Positions 1-11,496 of a stretch of DNA of 64,000 nucleotides are shown one piece after another. The notes below the pieces were generated by a model. It was not told the origin of the DNA. It did no database searches and was given only the letters and a program-made list of their open reading frames with translations. The position numbers and the translations under genes were made by a program. This DNA is from Polytrichum commune (Eukaryota; Streptophyta; Polytrichopsida; Polytrichales; Polytrichaceae), in assembly GCA_950295325.1 (NCBI GenBank), contig OX485804.1:18848001-18912000 (forward strand). The letters are read 5' to 3'. Position 1 is the stretch's first letter; each line of letters starts with the position of its first letter.

Positions 1-2213
1 TGTCACTCTTGGCCAATCAAATTTTAGAATTTCCCTAGAATTCATGACCGGAGGACTTCTCCACCGTAGTGTAAAGCGGCCTTAACATAGAACACATAGC
101 CCTAACACTAACCCATGACACCGTCCATGTATGAAAATAGTCATGAAGCCGCCCCCACTCTTGTGCTCACGTGGACATGAGAGGGAGGCGGTGAACAAAC
201 ATCTCATGTCAAGGTGAAAGACTTTGATTTTTTTTTTAAAAATTGGAACCAAAAAAAAAAACATTGGTTCTCCTTTAAAACATAAATATCCATACTGACA
301 TCACTTTTGGTTGGATAATGATAGTTTCACAAAGGTGGGGGAGGGGGGGGGGGGGCGGAATAAGTCTAGAACTCATGAAATTCTTACTACAACTGAAGAA
401 GCAAAGAAAATAATATTTTTTACTCTTTTGAACATCTTACTTATCATTCATATATAAATATATTGAACTTTTTGTCATTCTAGTAAGGTTCATTATGGTT
501 TTCACAAAGAATAGATCATGGAATTTGGTTACCATATTTTCCTATGTAACGATACCATGTTTTGTATATTCTTTTGTACATTATACATTTATCATTACTT
601 CTTTTTGAACATGTTTTTAGTTGATTTTTGTGTCATTCTAGTCATGAACAATATGTTTGACACAAAGAAAAAAAATCACCAAAGTTAGTCACCATCTTTT
701 AACTAGGATTTAGGTTTATTTGGATTTATGCATAATTTTTGGACAATCCCAACTATCAATATGACGTACACTAGACCGCAAAACTATTCAAATTTGGCGG
801 TTGGCGAACATGAAATATAAACATTCAAAATTGTGGTTGTTATGATGTTGCTTTTGATGTTGTCGTTTGATGTTTTTGTCCCCACAAGTGCACATCCCTT
901 ATTACTTCTAAACACGTGGTTTGTCCGAATATACTTAAATGTTAGGTTTTCCCTATGTAATGGTCTTCATGTATATATAATCATGATAAAAATTTGATAA
1001 AACCTCGATCCAATCTGATAATCTGTCTCAGAAGCATTACTTTTATGTTTGTTGCATGCTATTTTGAGTATAACAAATGGAGAGTGACCCCCTCCCCCCC
1101 CCCGGGTGGATAGTTCTCGAAACCCATGTAAAGTAGCTAGAAGGAGATTTGATAAAGATTTCAGATCAATCCATACAAAAACACACACACACACACACAC
1201 ACAAATCATGTGAAAATTGTAAATTTCTTTCAAGGAATCAGAATCAACCACCGAAGTGGAAGCGAAGACATGACTTAAGCCAACTATAGAGCTAAACTTT
1301 CATTGACGCAATCAATCATTTGACCTACATATTTCCTTCAAGTGGCAGATGGGAGTCTCGTATGCTTGGCTACCAAGGGTCGCGACCTGTCTGTAGCGAT
1401 ATTTGGTCTTGAAGGGTTTTCTAACCAGCAACCTCTTATTACTAGGTAAATTTGGCAACTTTTGATCTCTCTTCTTTGTCCTTGAAACTATGAGTCCCAT
1501 GCATTGCTGCCTCAGCATGCAAACTTAGTTGTTGAGACCATTTCTTTGCAACGTGCACTTGGAGGATTGTGTACATGTACTATATATACTGCCAATATCG
1601 TATTGTGTGTTATGTTGCGACTATGTTGAGGATCTCCATCTTCAATCCTTCTTTGCGAGATCACACTGCTCTGAAACATCATGCCGCCTTATCTGAACAA
1701 AACAGAAGCTAAAATAACGGATGGCTGGCAACAAGACGCACTTGGCCGATCGATCTGATGGGCTCTAGAGCCTATGCAGGAACGAGATAATGATCCCTCC
1801 CTCCATGTAGAATTATTCCATCATTCATGTCCTTGTGGGGGGTGAATTCGTTGAAGTTTCTTAGAAAATCTCAAGAGTTTTCAGATTTTGCAATCGAACC
1901 CTAGAGGACTAGTACCGAGCCTTTCAACGGTCCACATTCTCAAGTTGCCTTCTCTTTGCAACATTCCTTTGATTTCCAGACCACGACAGAATCATGCGTG
2001 CAAGAGATGCCAATGTTATGGAGCTTCTCGATGATGTGATATGAAGGCGGCTGTAGTTTCCTTCGCATCGTTGTCATGGCAATGCGACGACGATGGAACC
2101 ATCGTAAGGTACCTCACTCATGTTTACAACATGTAAGCCTGAAACATTATGCCCATCGTGGGTGAAGCGCGTCTCTCATCAATCAAAGCCTCTCGTCATC
2201 TCTCCCTCCTCAG
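1..2213. other. Intergenic region upstream of the SHIPPO-like gene
   Basis: I see no convincing gene here. It holds a G13 run at 343-355, a C10 run at 1094-1103 and an AC dinucleotide microsatellite at about 1181-1202. The last part (about 1570-2213) is less AT-rich and probably carries the promoter and leader of the next gene. A pyrimidine-rich stretch ending in CAG at 2213 could be the 3' splice site of a leader intron, but no matching 5' site was fixed. Confidence 0.6.
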
Positions 2214-2240
2214 TGACGTGATTCCTCGTCGTCGACGAAA

Positions 2241-2945
2241 ATGGAGAACTACTCCAACGAAGACAACCCGGGACCGGGCGCTTACGACAACAACGACAAG
2301 CTCACGCATCCCGCGCCGCCCGCGTACTCGTTTTCGGCCCGGAGAAACCCGTTCCAGGGTGACCGGAACCCGGGGCCGGGAGCCTACAAAGTCCGCAACC
2401 GGATCGAGAGCCCGCAATATTCGATGGGCGGGAGAGACAAGCCGTTCGAGCTCTACCCGACACCCGGCCCGGGCACCTACACCACGAAGATCGATTTCGT
2501 GAGGCCCTCGCCGCCGTGCTACGGCATCTCAAGCAAGCTCGGCACGTATAAGCCCGACAAGAACCCCGGCCCCGGCGCTTACAATCTGAAGTCGAGAGTC
2601 CCCGGGCCAGCGTACACGATTGCCGCCCGAAACGATCTGTATTACCCCAACAAAACGCCCGGGCCGGGGACTTACGATCCGAAGATGATCGGCGGGCCTC
2701 CAGCGTATTCGATCTCGCAGCACCTCGGCCAGTATCGAGCGGACGTGTTCCCGGGGCCCGGCGCGTACAATTTGCAGAGCCGGATCCCGGGCCCCAAGTT
2801 CACGATGGGGCAGCGATTCTACAGGAAACACCAACGCCAGCTTCCTCGGCTGACGGATGATGAGAAAGGGAAGAAGAAATCGAAGGATTCGGAGGCCGGT
2901 ACAAGCAACTCACCATCACCATCATCATCCTCCCCTCCTCCCTAA
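2241..2945 (+). CDS. SHIPPO/ODF3-like protein with sperm-tail PG-rich repeats
   Basis: The 234-residue product carries six PGPG(A/T)Y motifs at residues 9-15, 43-49, 74-80, 108-114, 139-145 and 170-176, spaced about 30 residues apart. This is the signature of the sperm-tail PG-rich repeat family (SHIPPO1/ODF3, now CIMAP), whose members sit on or inside axonemal microtubules of flagella. Between motifs are aromatic segments such as PPAYSFSARR and PGPAYTIAARN, as in the family. The tail (about 195-234) is rich in Lys, Ser and Pro and probably disordered. The ATG at 2241 is supported by an in-frame TGA at 2214. The gene is one exon and much richer in GC than its surroundings. A role in motile sperm is inferred from the family. 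There is no signal peptide or membrane segment. Family assignment is firm; the exact orthologue is not known. Confidence 0.9.
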   Translation: MENYSNEDNPGPGAYDNNDKLTHPAPPAYSFSARRNPFQGDRNPGPGAYKVRNRIESPQYSMGGRDKPFELYPTPGPGTYTTKIDFVRPSPPCYGISSKLGTYKPDKNPGPGAYNLKSRVPGPAYTIAARNDLYYPNKTPGPGTYDPKMIGGPPAYSISQHLGQYRADVFPGPGAYNLQSRIPGPKFTMGQRFYRKHQRQLPRLTDDEKGKKKSKDSEAGTSNSPSPSSSSPPP

Positions 2946-3017
2946 ACGTATCATAATTTTCAAGGAGTCAAATCAAAAGTTGAGGCCACCCGCCTCCGAG
3001 AAGAGGCAATTAACTTA

Positions 3018-3522
3018 GGGCCACTTCACACACGAGCCAAGGGCCGTGACCGTGAAATTGCGAGAGCCCAAATGAAAGTGTCCCAAGGCCGTCCCAAGAC
3101 ACCTCCAAAGTCATGTAGTGTGGTCACGGACCCTCTCGCGAGTGTAGTGTGAAGTCATATGTGACTGGGTCCTCAAACCAAATTCTATTTCAATGAATTT
3201 TTATTCATACGGGTCCTCACACATGATAACATAGAACAAAGCAACGGTTGTGAGCGTTCGGAGTGCTATGGTCTCCCAGTTTTGTGTTGAGGCCTACCTC
3301 CAAGAGGTGGTTTTTGAAAATAGTCCAAGTGACTATGAAACATGATCCATTCGATGCCATGTAGGAGTCCATGTAGACTTTACATCCATCTTGCATTCGC
3401 ATACTCCGTTGGTCCCTCAAGCGTAGTGTGAAGCGAACTTGGACTGGCTCCGCCTTTTCCACCAACGACAATGCTTGAAGTGTAATGGTCACGGGCTCTT
3501 AGTCTCGTGTGTGAAGTGGCCC
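3018..3522. mobile_element. 505-bp non-autonomous DNA transposon (family A), complete copy
   Basis: The ends are inverted repeats of about 35 bp: GGGCCACTTCACACACGAG on the left and its near-complement ending GTGTGAAGTGGCCC on the right. The element is flanked on both sides by TAACTTA (3011-3017 and 3523-3529), a 7-bp target duplication. It has no coding capacity, so it depends on a transposase elsewhere. Partial relatives lie at 8901-9142, 37904-38044 and 54869-55343. It sits 73 bp after the stop codon of the SHIPPO-like gene, perhaps inside its 3' untranslated region. The superfamily is uncertain; hAT-like elements usually make 8-bp duplications. Confidence 0.85.
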
Positions 3523-3545
3523 TAACTTAGCACTTGGTCCACACC

Positions 3546-3921
3546 AGAGCCCTACATTGGGCGCCCATACCCATGCCCATGCCCATACCCACCCATACCC
3601 ATGGGTTTTGGGTGGGCATGGGTGCAATATTATTGTTCATGGGTGGGCATGGGTGGCCATGGCTGCGCTATTATTGTTCATGGGTGGGCATGGGTGGGCA
3701 TGTCTGCGATATTATTGTTCATGGGTGGGCATGAGTGGGGCACAATTACACAATTACACAATTACACAATACACATTACATAATTTTTGAATACATGGGC
3801 GCAATTTGAATAGCATGGGTGGGCATGGGTGCGCACATGTCATGCTATGGGTGGGCATAGGTCGCTGCTGATGGGCATAGTCTGGGTATGGGTGCAATTA
3901 GAAAGGAAAATGTTGGGCTCT
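3546..3921. mobile_element. 376-bp element bounded by 10-bp direct repeats (family B)
   Basis: The sequence between 3546 and 3921 begins AGAGCCCTACA and ends TGTTGGGCTCT, a short inverted repeat. It is flanked by perfect GGTCCACACC direct repeats at 3536-3545 and 3922-3931. A 9-11 bp duplication would suit a Mutator-type insertion, but that is an inference. The interior is built of variants of GGGCATGGGT and its complement, and has no coding potential. It lies 16 bp after the end of the preceding family A element. Confidence 0.7.
3629..3740. repeat. 41-bp minisatellite inside the family B element
   Basis: Two full 41-bp units (3629-3669 and 3670-3710) and most of a third (3711-3740) each begin ATTATTGTTCATGGGTGGGC and end in a CATGGGTGGGC-like block. 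The units differ at only a few bases. Confidence 0.85.
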
Positions 3922-3931
3922 GGTCCACACC

Positions 3932-6900
3932 CCAACCCCATACAAAGCACCGCATGTCATGGTCACTTACATGTGAGCTCAACCTTATGCCCATGCATCA
4001 TGGGTGAAGCGTCTCTCATTCACATCCATGTTTGATGAGTTTCACCCCTTTCTCACTCAATCTCTTCATCAAGGGTTCATTATAAATTGGAGTGGTCAAA
4101 AGATTGGTGATAGTGCAAAACAAGGCATCGCCTCTTTCCACAAGCTTAGGACAATACCACTCTCCTTGGCCTTGGAGTTTCGTGTTCTAAATATATACTT
4201 TTAGACATATGGGACAATCCGATATTGCAAGGTGATTTTCGCATGTCGATGGAGGAGGCGTTTTGGATCATGCTCGTTTCCTTGAAAGTTGGTGTGTATA
4301 TAGTATTGATATGACATGATTGTCACTCTCAAGTGAGTGAGGTGGTTCAATATGGATGAGACAATAAGGTTCTTCTTCAAGGTGGGGCTCATCTCACAAA
4401 TCCCCGAAACGTGTTTTTATTTCTACAATGTTTTGCGTACATTGATTGTACAAGAGGGTTTCTTTCTCCACACTATTGTCTTTTTTTGTTTTTTGTTTTT
4501 TGTTTTTTGTTTTTTTTTAGATTTTTATACCACCCACCTACCTAAAAGAGAACAAGGGAATATGATGGAATATTATCTCTATATATTATATATTTGTATG
4601 CCACCGTTTTACTTTATATTTCTATGCCAAGGCCATTGTTGCTCTTGAACTCCGAGGGAACTTTCTATGAGGTTTATTATGATCATTAGCTCCAAATCTT
4701 GATTTAGCGACACTTGCCATAATCCAAGCAATGGCTTGTTTACACCTAAACACCATATTATCTCTCATATACGTAGTCCTGAGTGAGAAGTGTCACTTAG
4801 TAATGATTCTATATGTTATTGCTTCGAAGCTATGAATGACCCTTCAAAGGCCCACTAACTACAATATTGTCTTTTCATGCAGCTCAATTGTATCTTATGT
4901 ACCGGCATTGGTGACATGCATATAGGTAAACAAACCAACCCTTGAACTTTCAAGTTCGACTACTTAAACAATCTATTGAACTTCCAAATGTCGTGCATCA
5001 AGGAAGATGACATGAATCAAAGTGTTGGACTTTTTAGGAGGACGAGAAAGTGTTCAACGTTCAACTACACTACCGTAGGCTGATAGTGGGTTGGGCATAA
5101 AATAATTCAATATTATTAAGTCTAATTTTTTGGAAATTTATTGAGTTAGATGGCCTAAATGAAAGAAAAATATATCATCAAAATGTGTAAATTATAGGAA
5201 ATTTGGTGCACTAGAACACCTTAATCCAAAGTCAACAACTCACATTTGACAACACAACATGTCATGCATATTCACATGAAGTCTTTCACATTCACACACT
5301 ACGTATTGAACCTCTCAAAATGAAGTCATTAGAAAGCTCAACAACATGCAAAGTCGGCCAAAAAGTGTGTGTGTGAGCAAATCTAAGGTGAGGTGTTGTT
5401 GTATGAAGGCCATAGGATATGCTATGTGCCTAAATGAATAAATATACATATACATGTTTGCCTAATTTTTCATAATTGTTTTTACATACGCCTAAGGATT
5501 TTTAAAAACATTATTGGGCAAAATATTCCCAACTTGCTATCAACCTATGGTAGCACTATATAGTAATCATAGCTAAATGTGTTTCTCAAGGTCTAATAGA
5601 AGGTGTAGATGGCCAAATTGTTATAATTTGTGTGAGCCTTAGTTTGCTAGCTTCCAACTTCTTGTGTGGTATTGCTCAATGCCTCTATCATATGAAACGA
5701 AGATTACTATTAAGAACCATGGTTTTGTCAATTATTGGTTGGTTCTTATTGATTATGAGGGTGCAAGCAAGGTGAAGTAGATAGTGTTAAGTGAAAGTGA
5801 TTCAAAACTATGCACTTACTTTGAATTTTGTGAAGAAAAAATCACAGACATTTAAAAAAAGGATTGATCTACAAAGCCGTGCAATTTATGATGACAAAAA
5901 AATTCCAAAAGAAGTCTACATATTTTAGAAGTAAGTAGGTGATATTGAACAAACAATTGTCTAAAATTTGTTCAAAATATGATAAAATAACATATAATTG
6001 ATGGTTTTCTTACAATTTTTTGTGATGATGCCCTCAAGTGGGTAATGAATTCAAGGAATATGAAAAAATTCCAACTTTGAAATATTTAAGGGCATGAAAT
6101 CTATGTTCCAAACTAGATTGAATCATGTGCTTTCAAGTATCATTTTTAATGATAAAGTATTCAATATCTCAACTTAGTGTTCTACATTTGAGTATTTAAC
6201 ACAACAATACATGTCATCGTGGAAAAAAACCTCAATTTAAACAAAATTTGCTACTACTTTGAAACCTTTGGCCAAATTAAATGATGGTTTTATTATACCG
6301 GGACACTATTTTGGACCACTTTACCATGCTTGCACCCATAACAATAACCGAATGAAATTTGGAATGGTTTTGGAATTGGCTTATATATCTCTCATCATGA
6401 ATGTTCTTAGTATTGGTTATTATCATGGTCATCCTTTTGACAAAAACACGTCAATCAAAATGACAAAATCCTTGTACATTACATATGTTATTATGTAATA
6501 CAAGATGAATATAATATCTTGCTAAACATTCACATTGCTTTGCAATTGGTTGAAGGTTGTTTCAATTTAAACAATATTATCTCTTGTATGCAAGCAGGAT
6601 GCACTCTTATCCAAAAGGTGAGTGACCTCAAATGAGTGCACATCCAACTTTCACCCTAAACCCTAAATTAAGTTGCAGTGAATGCCATAATTGATGTCAG
6701 TTGCAACATCGGAGTTATCTCTTCTCCATGATTGGCGATTCTTGTTTTCAACCCAAATGCCATTGAAATCGTTCAATTTGAGATATTTATTAACTCATTT
6801 CAACTTTTAGAAGTGGACTATATATGGATGGCTCATTTATTTGAAGAATGTTAAGCATGTGCTAGATGATCACATTTGCTAGGTTTAAGCCAATTGAGTT

Positions 6901-8900
6901 ATGTACTTGATTCTTAAAATAACATCATGAGCATTCATTTGCAAATGCATGTAGTTCTTGAAGTAGGCGACTTCCATCAACTTGTGACATGATAAAGTTA
7001 CTCACCTTACCAAGTTTCTACAAATTCTTCAAATTCAATTTAATACTACCTTGACCCTCAGCTTGAATTGTGTGTGTGTTTCCTATAGAAATTGATGCTA
7101 TGAAATTTCTAATTGCTACTAAAGGACCTGGCACATGAGCCAAGCTCCACCGGGGCCTTACCATAGTTGCTTGGGTGGCCTTGCAGTTGCTGACTTTGAA
7201 ATCTCATACAGTGAACATTCAACCTCGGGCATGCCTTGGCAACATCTGAGGTCTAGGCTGTAGCTGCTCTTGCCAAGAGCATGTGCGCCACCTACCACCG
7301 TTGCATGCCCTTTGGGTGACATAGTGAGCCCCCCCCCCCCCATGTGCTAGGGCCTTGGTTGACTTGAGGCAAGAGGCACGTTCTCACCTATCTATGTGCC
7401 AATACTAAACACTTGAATGGAATATTGTTTTCATCTCATATATTGTCCAAAGGGCACAATTTCTATGGCATTAAACTTAGGCCCACTTTAAACTAGAGGT
7501 TGGATCGAGGGTTGACCTAAGCTCTAAGAATTTTGACCAATAATATCACTAGCTTGGTTTCATCAAATTTGGCCCAAAGGGCTTTATACTAGGGTTGGGG
7601 GCCTGAACATTAGTAATTGTATGTGCATCCTAGGGGACAAATCTTGGGGTTGGCCTAGAATAAGCAGGACAAGAATTTCCTTGGTTTGAACTCTCAACAG
7701 GGGTCAAATTGGGCTCATTTGTTGGATAATGAACATCTCTACTATCAATCCATGGAATATTTATTCTCTTCGTTTACTTCCCCCTCAAAAACATCAAGAC
7801 CTAAATCGGGCCCCATCACTTTACATATGACAAGGTTGGGCCTGAAAAAAACTCATAAAGTTGGGCTAGAGGAAGGGCTTAATGCTTGACAATTGGGCCG
7901 GTGCTCAGGCTAGCTACAAGCCGTGTATACAGTCACCCTTATATAATATTTGCCCATGAGAGTGTAGTCAACTATTCCCATGCAAAACAAGTCTTGGAGA
8001 CGGTGATTAGATTTTATTTGCCTTATATTCAATCAACCATGGCATAACCATGGGCGCTTGCATTTTGGAATGTCATATGTTTGGGAATTGGTCTCAACCT
8101 CTCGAGGTACATGGGCATATGGCACACTTCATATGCCATGGCCAAGTCGGCAAAAACCACAACATGACAAAATTTGGACACCCCACCCACATGAACGTTT
8201 ATTGAATTTAGTACTAAGAGAATGAGAATTAGTGGTGTACATGATTATAGGGGCACGGGGGAAGTTGAAGAAGGGTAGTTGACCACCTTTCAATTCCATG
8301 ACCAAATTTTGACTTTGATTTGAGTGAAAGTTCTTTAGTTTGCATAAACTTTTGGGTGGGATATGACCATTGTTGTGTTTTACATGGATTTTTAATGGTA
8401 GCATATCATTATTATTCATGTGTTTTGTTGTATGCTTGTCACAACGCTTGTTTGAAAAAGCGTGCCATTTTTTTTGGTTTATAAAAAATGTTTTGGAGGC
8501 ATAAAGTTCAACATATTTGCTCATTCAATACTTAAAAAACACATGGATGGAATGGGAATGAAGTGAAGGCAACATTCCAATTTGCATAATTGACAACCAC
8601 AAATAAATTATTCTCTTGTAAGTTACTCAACATGAAAGGGCTTACCCAAGAAAAACATTAAGAGCTTGGCTAACGTCAATGAAGTCTACTTTCCTTGGTT
8701 GGAGCGACCAACACATGAAATTGATGAAAGATTTAAGATGCACTTATTTGAGGCCTGAATTTTGCAGTCGCATATGACACAAAACAATTGATTCGAAATT
8801 CAATCCAAGGGCCAAAAAAACCAACCTATTGGCTCAATCGGATCACTCAACATATGCTATACATTATTTACTTTTTCTTGAGTTCATTTAAATATGGTGG
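3932..8900. other. Long AT-rich intergenic region, no gene seen
   Basis: No reading frame here has a recognisable domain or protein-like pattern. Landmarks are a (T6G)n tract at 4481-4518, a C13 run at 7329-7341, and a stretch around 7468-7590 (AGGCCCACTTTAAACTAGA) that resembles the end of the family C element at 11939-12240 and may be a decayed relative. The longest open frame on the minus strand (8129-8524, 131 codons) has low-complexity composition and no recognised motif. Confidence 0.5.
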
Positions 8901-9142
8901 TTTTGTGTTAAACCTACCTCTAAGAAGTGGGTATTGAAAACAATCCAAGTGACCATGAAACATGATCCATTCGATGCCATGTAGGAACCCATGTAGACTT
9001 TACATCCATCTTGCATTCACATCCTCCGTTGGTCCCTCAAGCGTAGTGTGAAGCGAACTTGGACCGGTTCTACCTTTTCCACCAATGAGAGTGCTTGAAG
9101 TGTAATGGTCACGGGCTCTCAGTCTCATGTGTGAAGTGGCCC
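8901..9142. mobile_element. Truncated copy of transposon family A (right half)
   Basis: From TTTTGTGTT at 8901 to GTGAAGTGGCCC at 9142 this matches the right half of the 3018-3522 element in the same orientation, with scattered substitutions. The left terminus is missing. The right end runs directly into a short tandem repeat upstream of the next gene. Confidence 0.85.
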
Positions 9143-9164
9143 TTATACTGTCAGGCTTGTTCAT

Positions 9165-9255
9165 GGGCTTATACACGGCCTTACGTACTGGGGCTCATAC
9201 ACGGCCTTAAGCACTGGGCCTTATACACGGCTTTAGAAAAAGGTCTTATACCCGG
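9165..9255 (+). repeat. 25-26 bp tandem repeat upstream of the small membrane-protein gene
   Basis: Three full units and one partial unit share the core TTATACACGGCCTTA and begin at 9165, 9190, 9216 and 9242. They lie just upstream of the likely first exon (ending 9400), so they could be promoter elements. The regulatory role is inferred from position only. Confidence 0.7.
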
Positions 9256-9299
9256 AATGGGAGGGTTGAAGAGGGCTGTTCCGTGGCGTAATGACAATA

Positions 9300-10581
9300 G
9301 GGCAAAGACTTGGCCCCTCGTCCTTAGACATTCGCCTTCTTCTTGCTCACATTGTTGTTGCTGCTGCACCGGCTGGGGTTTCTGGAGCTTCTACGCCTTG
9401 GTAAGCTAGGCGTGCTTGTACTACGGTCCAAGATCTCCTCCCGTCCCTCTCCCCGTAACGCCCTTGCATTTCTCGGACGATGGATGCATTGCAATCTGCC
9501 ACTACCTAGAATCACCGCTTTGCCTAAACCATTTGTATGTACTCTCTGTAATATTCCGATTTTTGCGATCATTCGTCGTGAGGTAGCGGCTAGAGTATTT
9601 TGAGCGCGGTTAGTATGTGGCAGTCTTCAGATGCACGCCTCCGTCTTTTCTATTGCAGAAAATGGGAATTGTTTTTTGGATGCGGGCTAGGGCCGCGACA
9701 TGTTATTTTTGCGTCCTCTTTTCCTGGAGCAGTGTTGTTCTTGGCTCTTATGAAATAGGTGCTTCTAGCCAATCTTGCGTTATTCATTCTTGTTGCTAAC
9801 TATGGACAATTTACGGCATTGGCATCTCTTTCTCGAAGTTCAGCCGCCACATTCTGTTTCCTGACTGCACGTATGCTTTTGAAAGTGTTGGGAACTAATG
9901 AAGCGACTGGAAAGCTAGCTTAGCGATTTTTCTTTCTTAGAATTCGTTCCATGAAGCTTGTCTATCAGTTGCCCTAAATGTTTTCAGATTCATTATTGCT
10001 AGTCACTAATGTATTAATTCATCATGCATCAATTAGGTCACAATTCCGAGTCTCTTGCGCAGTAGGGAAGTACATAAGTTTACATAGCAGGTTATGACGC
10101 CAATGCGCACTAGATGTGAAGTTAGGTTTACCAGGTTCGTGTGTTCCTATGTCTCGTTTGTGATGGTAATGACGATGATCCAATTGTTTGGTTGATTTTA
10201 ACGAGGTCAGGTTTCAAGTTAGCTAGCTGTGGTAATTAGATGTATCACCTCCATCTTTCTTCTCTCTATTTTCGAGTTGGAATTTGAGGTTCACTGCAGA
10301 TACACTGCTATATTGACTCTTTAGATCTATTTAGTTCAAATATTCTTAATAGATTCTCTGCCCTCGAATTCTAATCGAGCTCGAGAGAAAGTGTTACTCC
10401 GGTCTAGTTGTTAATTTTCAGTGGCATTCTAGTCTGGTTTCTGACTGCTATTAGTCGAGTTTCCTGCAGTACTATTCTGCTGCATTATTACATTAACATC
10501 TCAAGAGCTTCTATTCTTGTGTATGCATGTAGGAGGACCTTCTTGTCTTACGTTGATCAGCACAAGACAGGCAAGAGTGAT
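9300..10581 (+). other. Untranslated leader: first exon, intron and start of exon 2
   Basis: A pyrimidine-rich segment of about 100 bp ends at 9400 in CTTG followed by GTAAGC, a good 5' splice site. A matching 3' site, TGCATGTAG, ends at 10532. The inferred intron is 9401-10532. No ATG in the first exon is in frame with the coding part, so it is probably an untranslated leader exon, a common arrangement in plants. The transcription start was not fixed. Confidence 0.5.
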
Positions 10582-11496
10582 ATGGCGATGCTGCAGAAGT
10601 TTCGTGCCCCTATTCGTCTGCTTCGGAATGATCCATCTCGGATGACATTTTCACGCAATCTTGCAGGTTTGTCTTGACGAATTTGGCTTCCCTTATTATT
10701 TTGCAACTGAGTAAGGCAAAACTCAATCAATAAAAATAGCAAAGAAAAGTGCTCCCTTACAGAGGAATACTTTGTTAGCTCTTCAATGTTGGACGTGCCT
10801 GAAATGCATCAATTCCGGCACACCCTCTCCTTGATATCTCATTGAGCAGAACAACTGTAGGAAACTTCAGCATCTGAATTGCTTCGAGGCTTTGGATAGG
10901 ACCTTGTCAAAGAGATGCCTTTTAACTTGTGGCTATGAAGAATTCTGAAGCTATACTCTTAGTTGGAACATCTGGACATGTGGCTATGAACAATCAGATC
11001 ACGCTCATGGACCTGTGAGGGTGCCAATATGGGAGGACCCGATGAGCCCCTCAAGATGGAAGGAAGAACATGTAAGCTCTGTCGCTCAACTGGTTTGACA
11101 GACTGTTTTTCATTAGAATTCTTGTATGCATGGTAAGGTTGCATGTGATTTCTGGTACAATCTGTATTTATGTATTTAGAATTTTTGTATTTCAGGGCAG
11201 TGGATAGCCTGATTCAGTTCTCTGCAGGATTGGCGGTTTGTTTGAATCTTATAGTTCATTTGGCATGAGAGTGGGTACATATGTTGCAGTCAGAAGTGTC
11301 AGGGCAGTTGGTCTTATTGACAGTTGTATTCTGTGCTGTGCAGTTTGTGTTTGTCTCGCTAGCTGGGTGGGGGGCGTTGTTCTATGGAGGCTACAGGTTC
11401 TTCACAGGCGGTTCTAAGAAAGAAGCTCCTGTCAAGGTAGAAGTTGATGCCAAGAAAGACACATCTTCTGGCAATGACAAGGCTGGAAAGCATTGA
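10582..11496 (+). CDS. Small, probably mitochondrial, single-span membrane protein (spliced, 95 aa)
   Basis: Coding exons are 10582-10666 and 11294-11496. The intron starts GTTTGT and ends at TTGCAGTCAG; splicing completes a Glu codon. A second in-frame 3' site at 11302 would drop three residues. Residues 1-28 (start MAMLQKFRAPIRLLRNDPSR) carry five Arg, one Lys and only one acidic residue, like a mitochondrial presequence. Residues 32-62 (GQLVLLTVVFC to FYGGYRFFTGG) form one long hydrophobic segment with a Gly- and aromatic-rich end. The tail is charged and Lys-rich (KKEAPVKVEVDAKKD). I do not recognise the family. A small subunit of a respiratory or import complex is possible but not shown. 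Without splicing, an ATG at 11281 would give 71 residues lacking the presequence. Codon use and GC are higher than in the flanks. The real gene is likely; the function is unknown. Confidence 0.65.

Noticed and set aside
3534-3790. Overlapping plus-strand frames rich in Met, Gly, His and Trp
   Set aside because: They are translations of the GGGCATGGGT minisatellite in three frames, not genes.
9095-9603. Plus-strand open frames over the leader exon
   Set aside because: They cross a transposon end, a tandem repeat and a splice site and have no protein-like pattern.
11281-11496. Unspliced 71-codon gene starting at the 11281 ATG
   Set aside because: The ATG lies at the intron-exon boundary, and the upstream exon joins in frame to supply a presequence, so the spliced model explains more.
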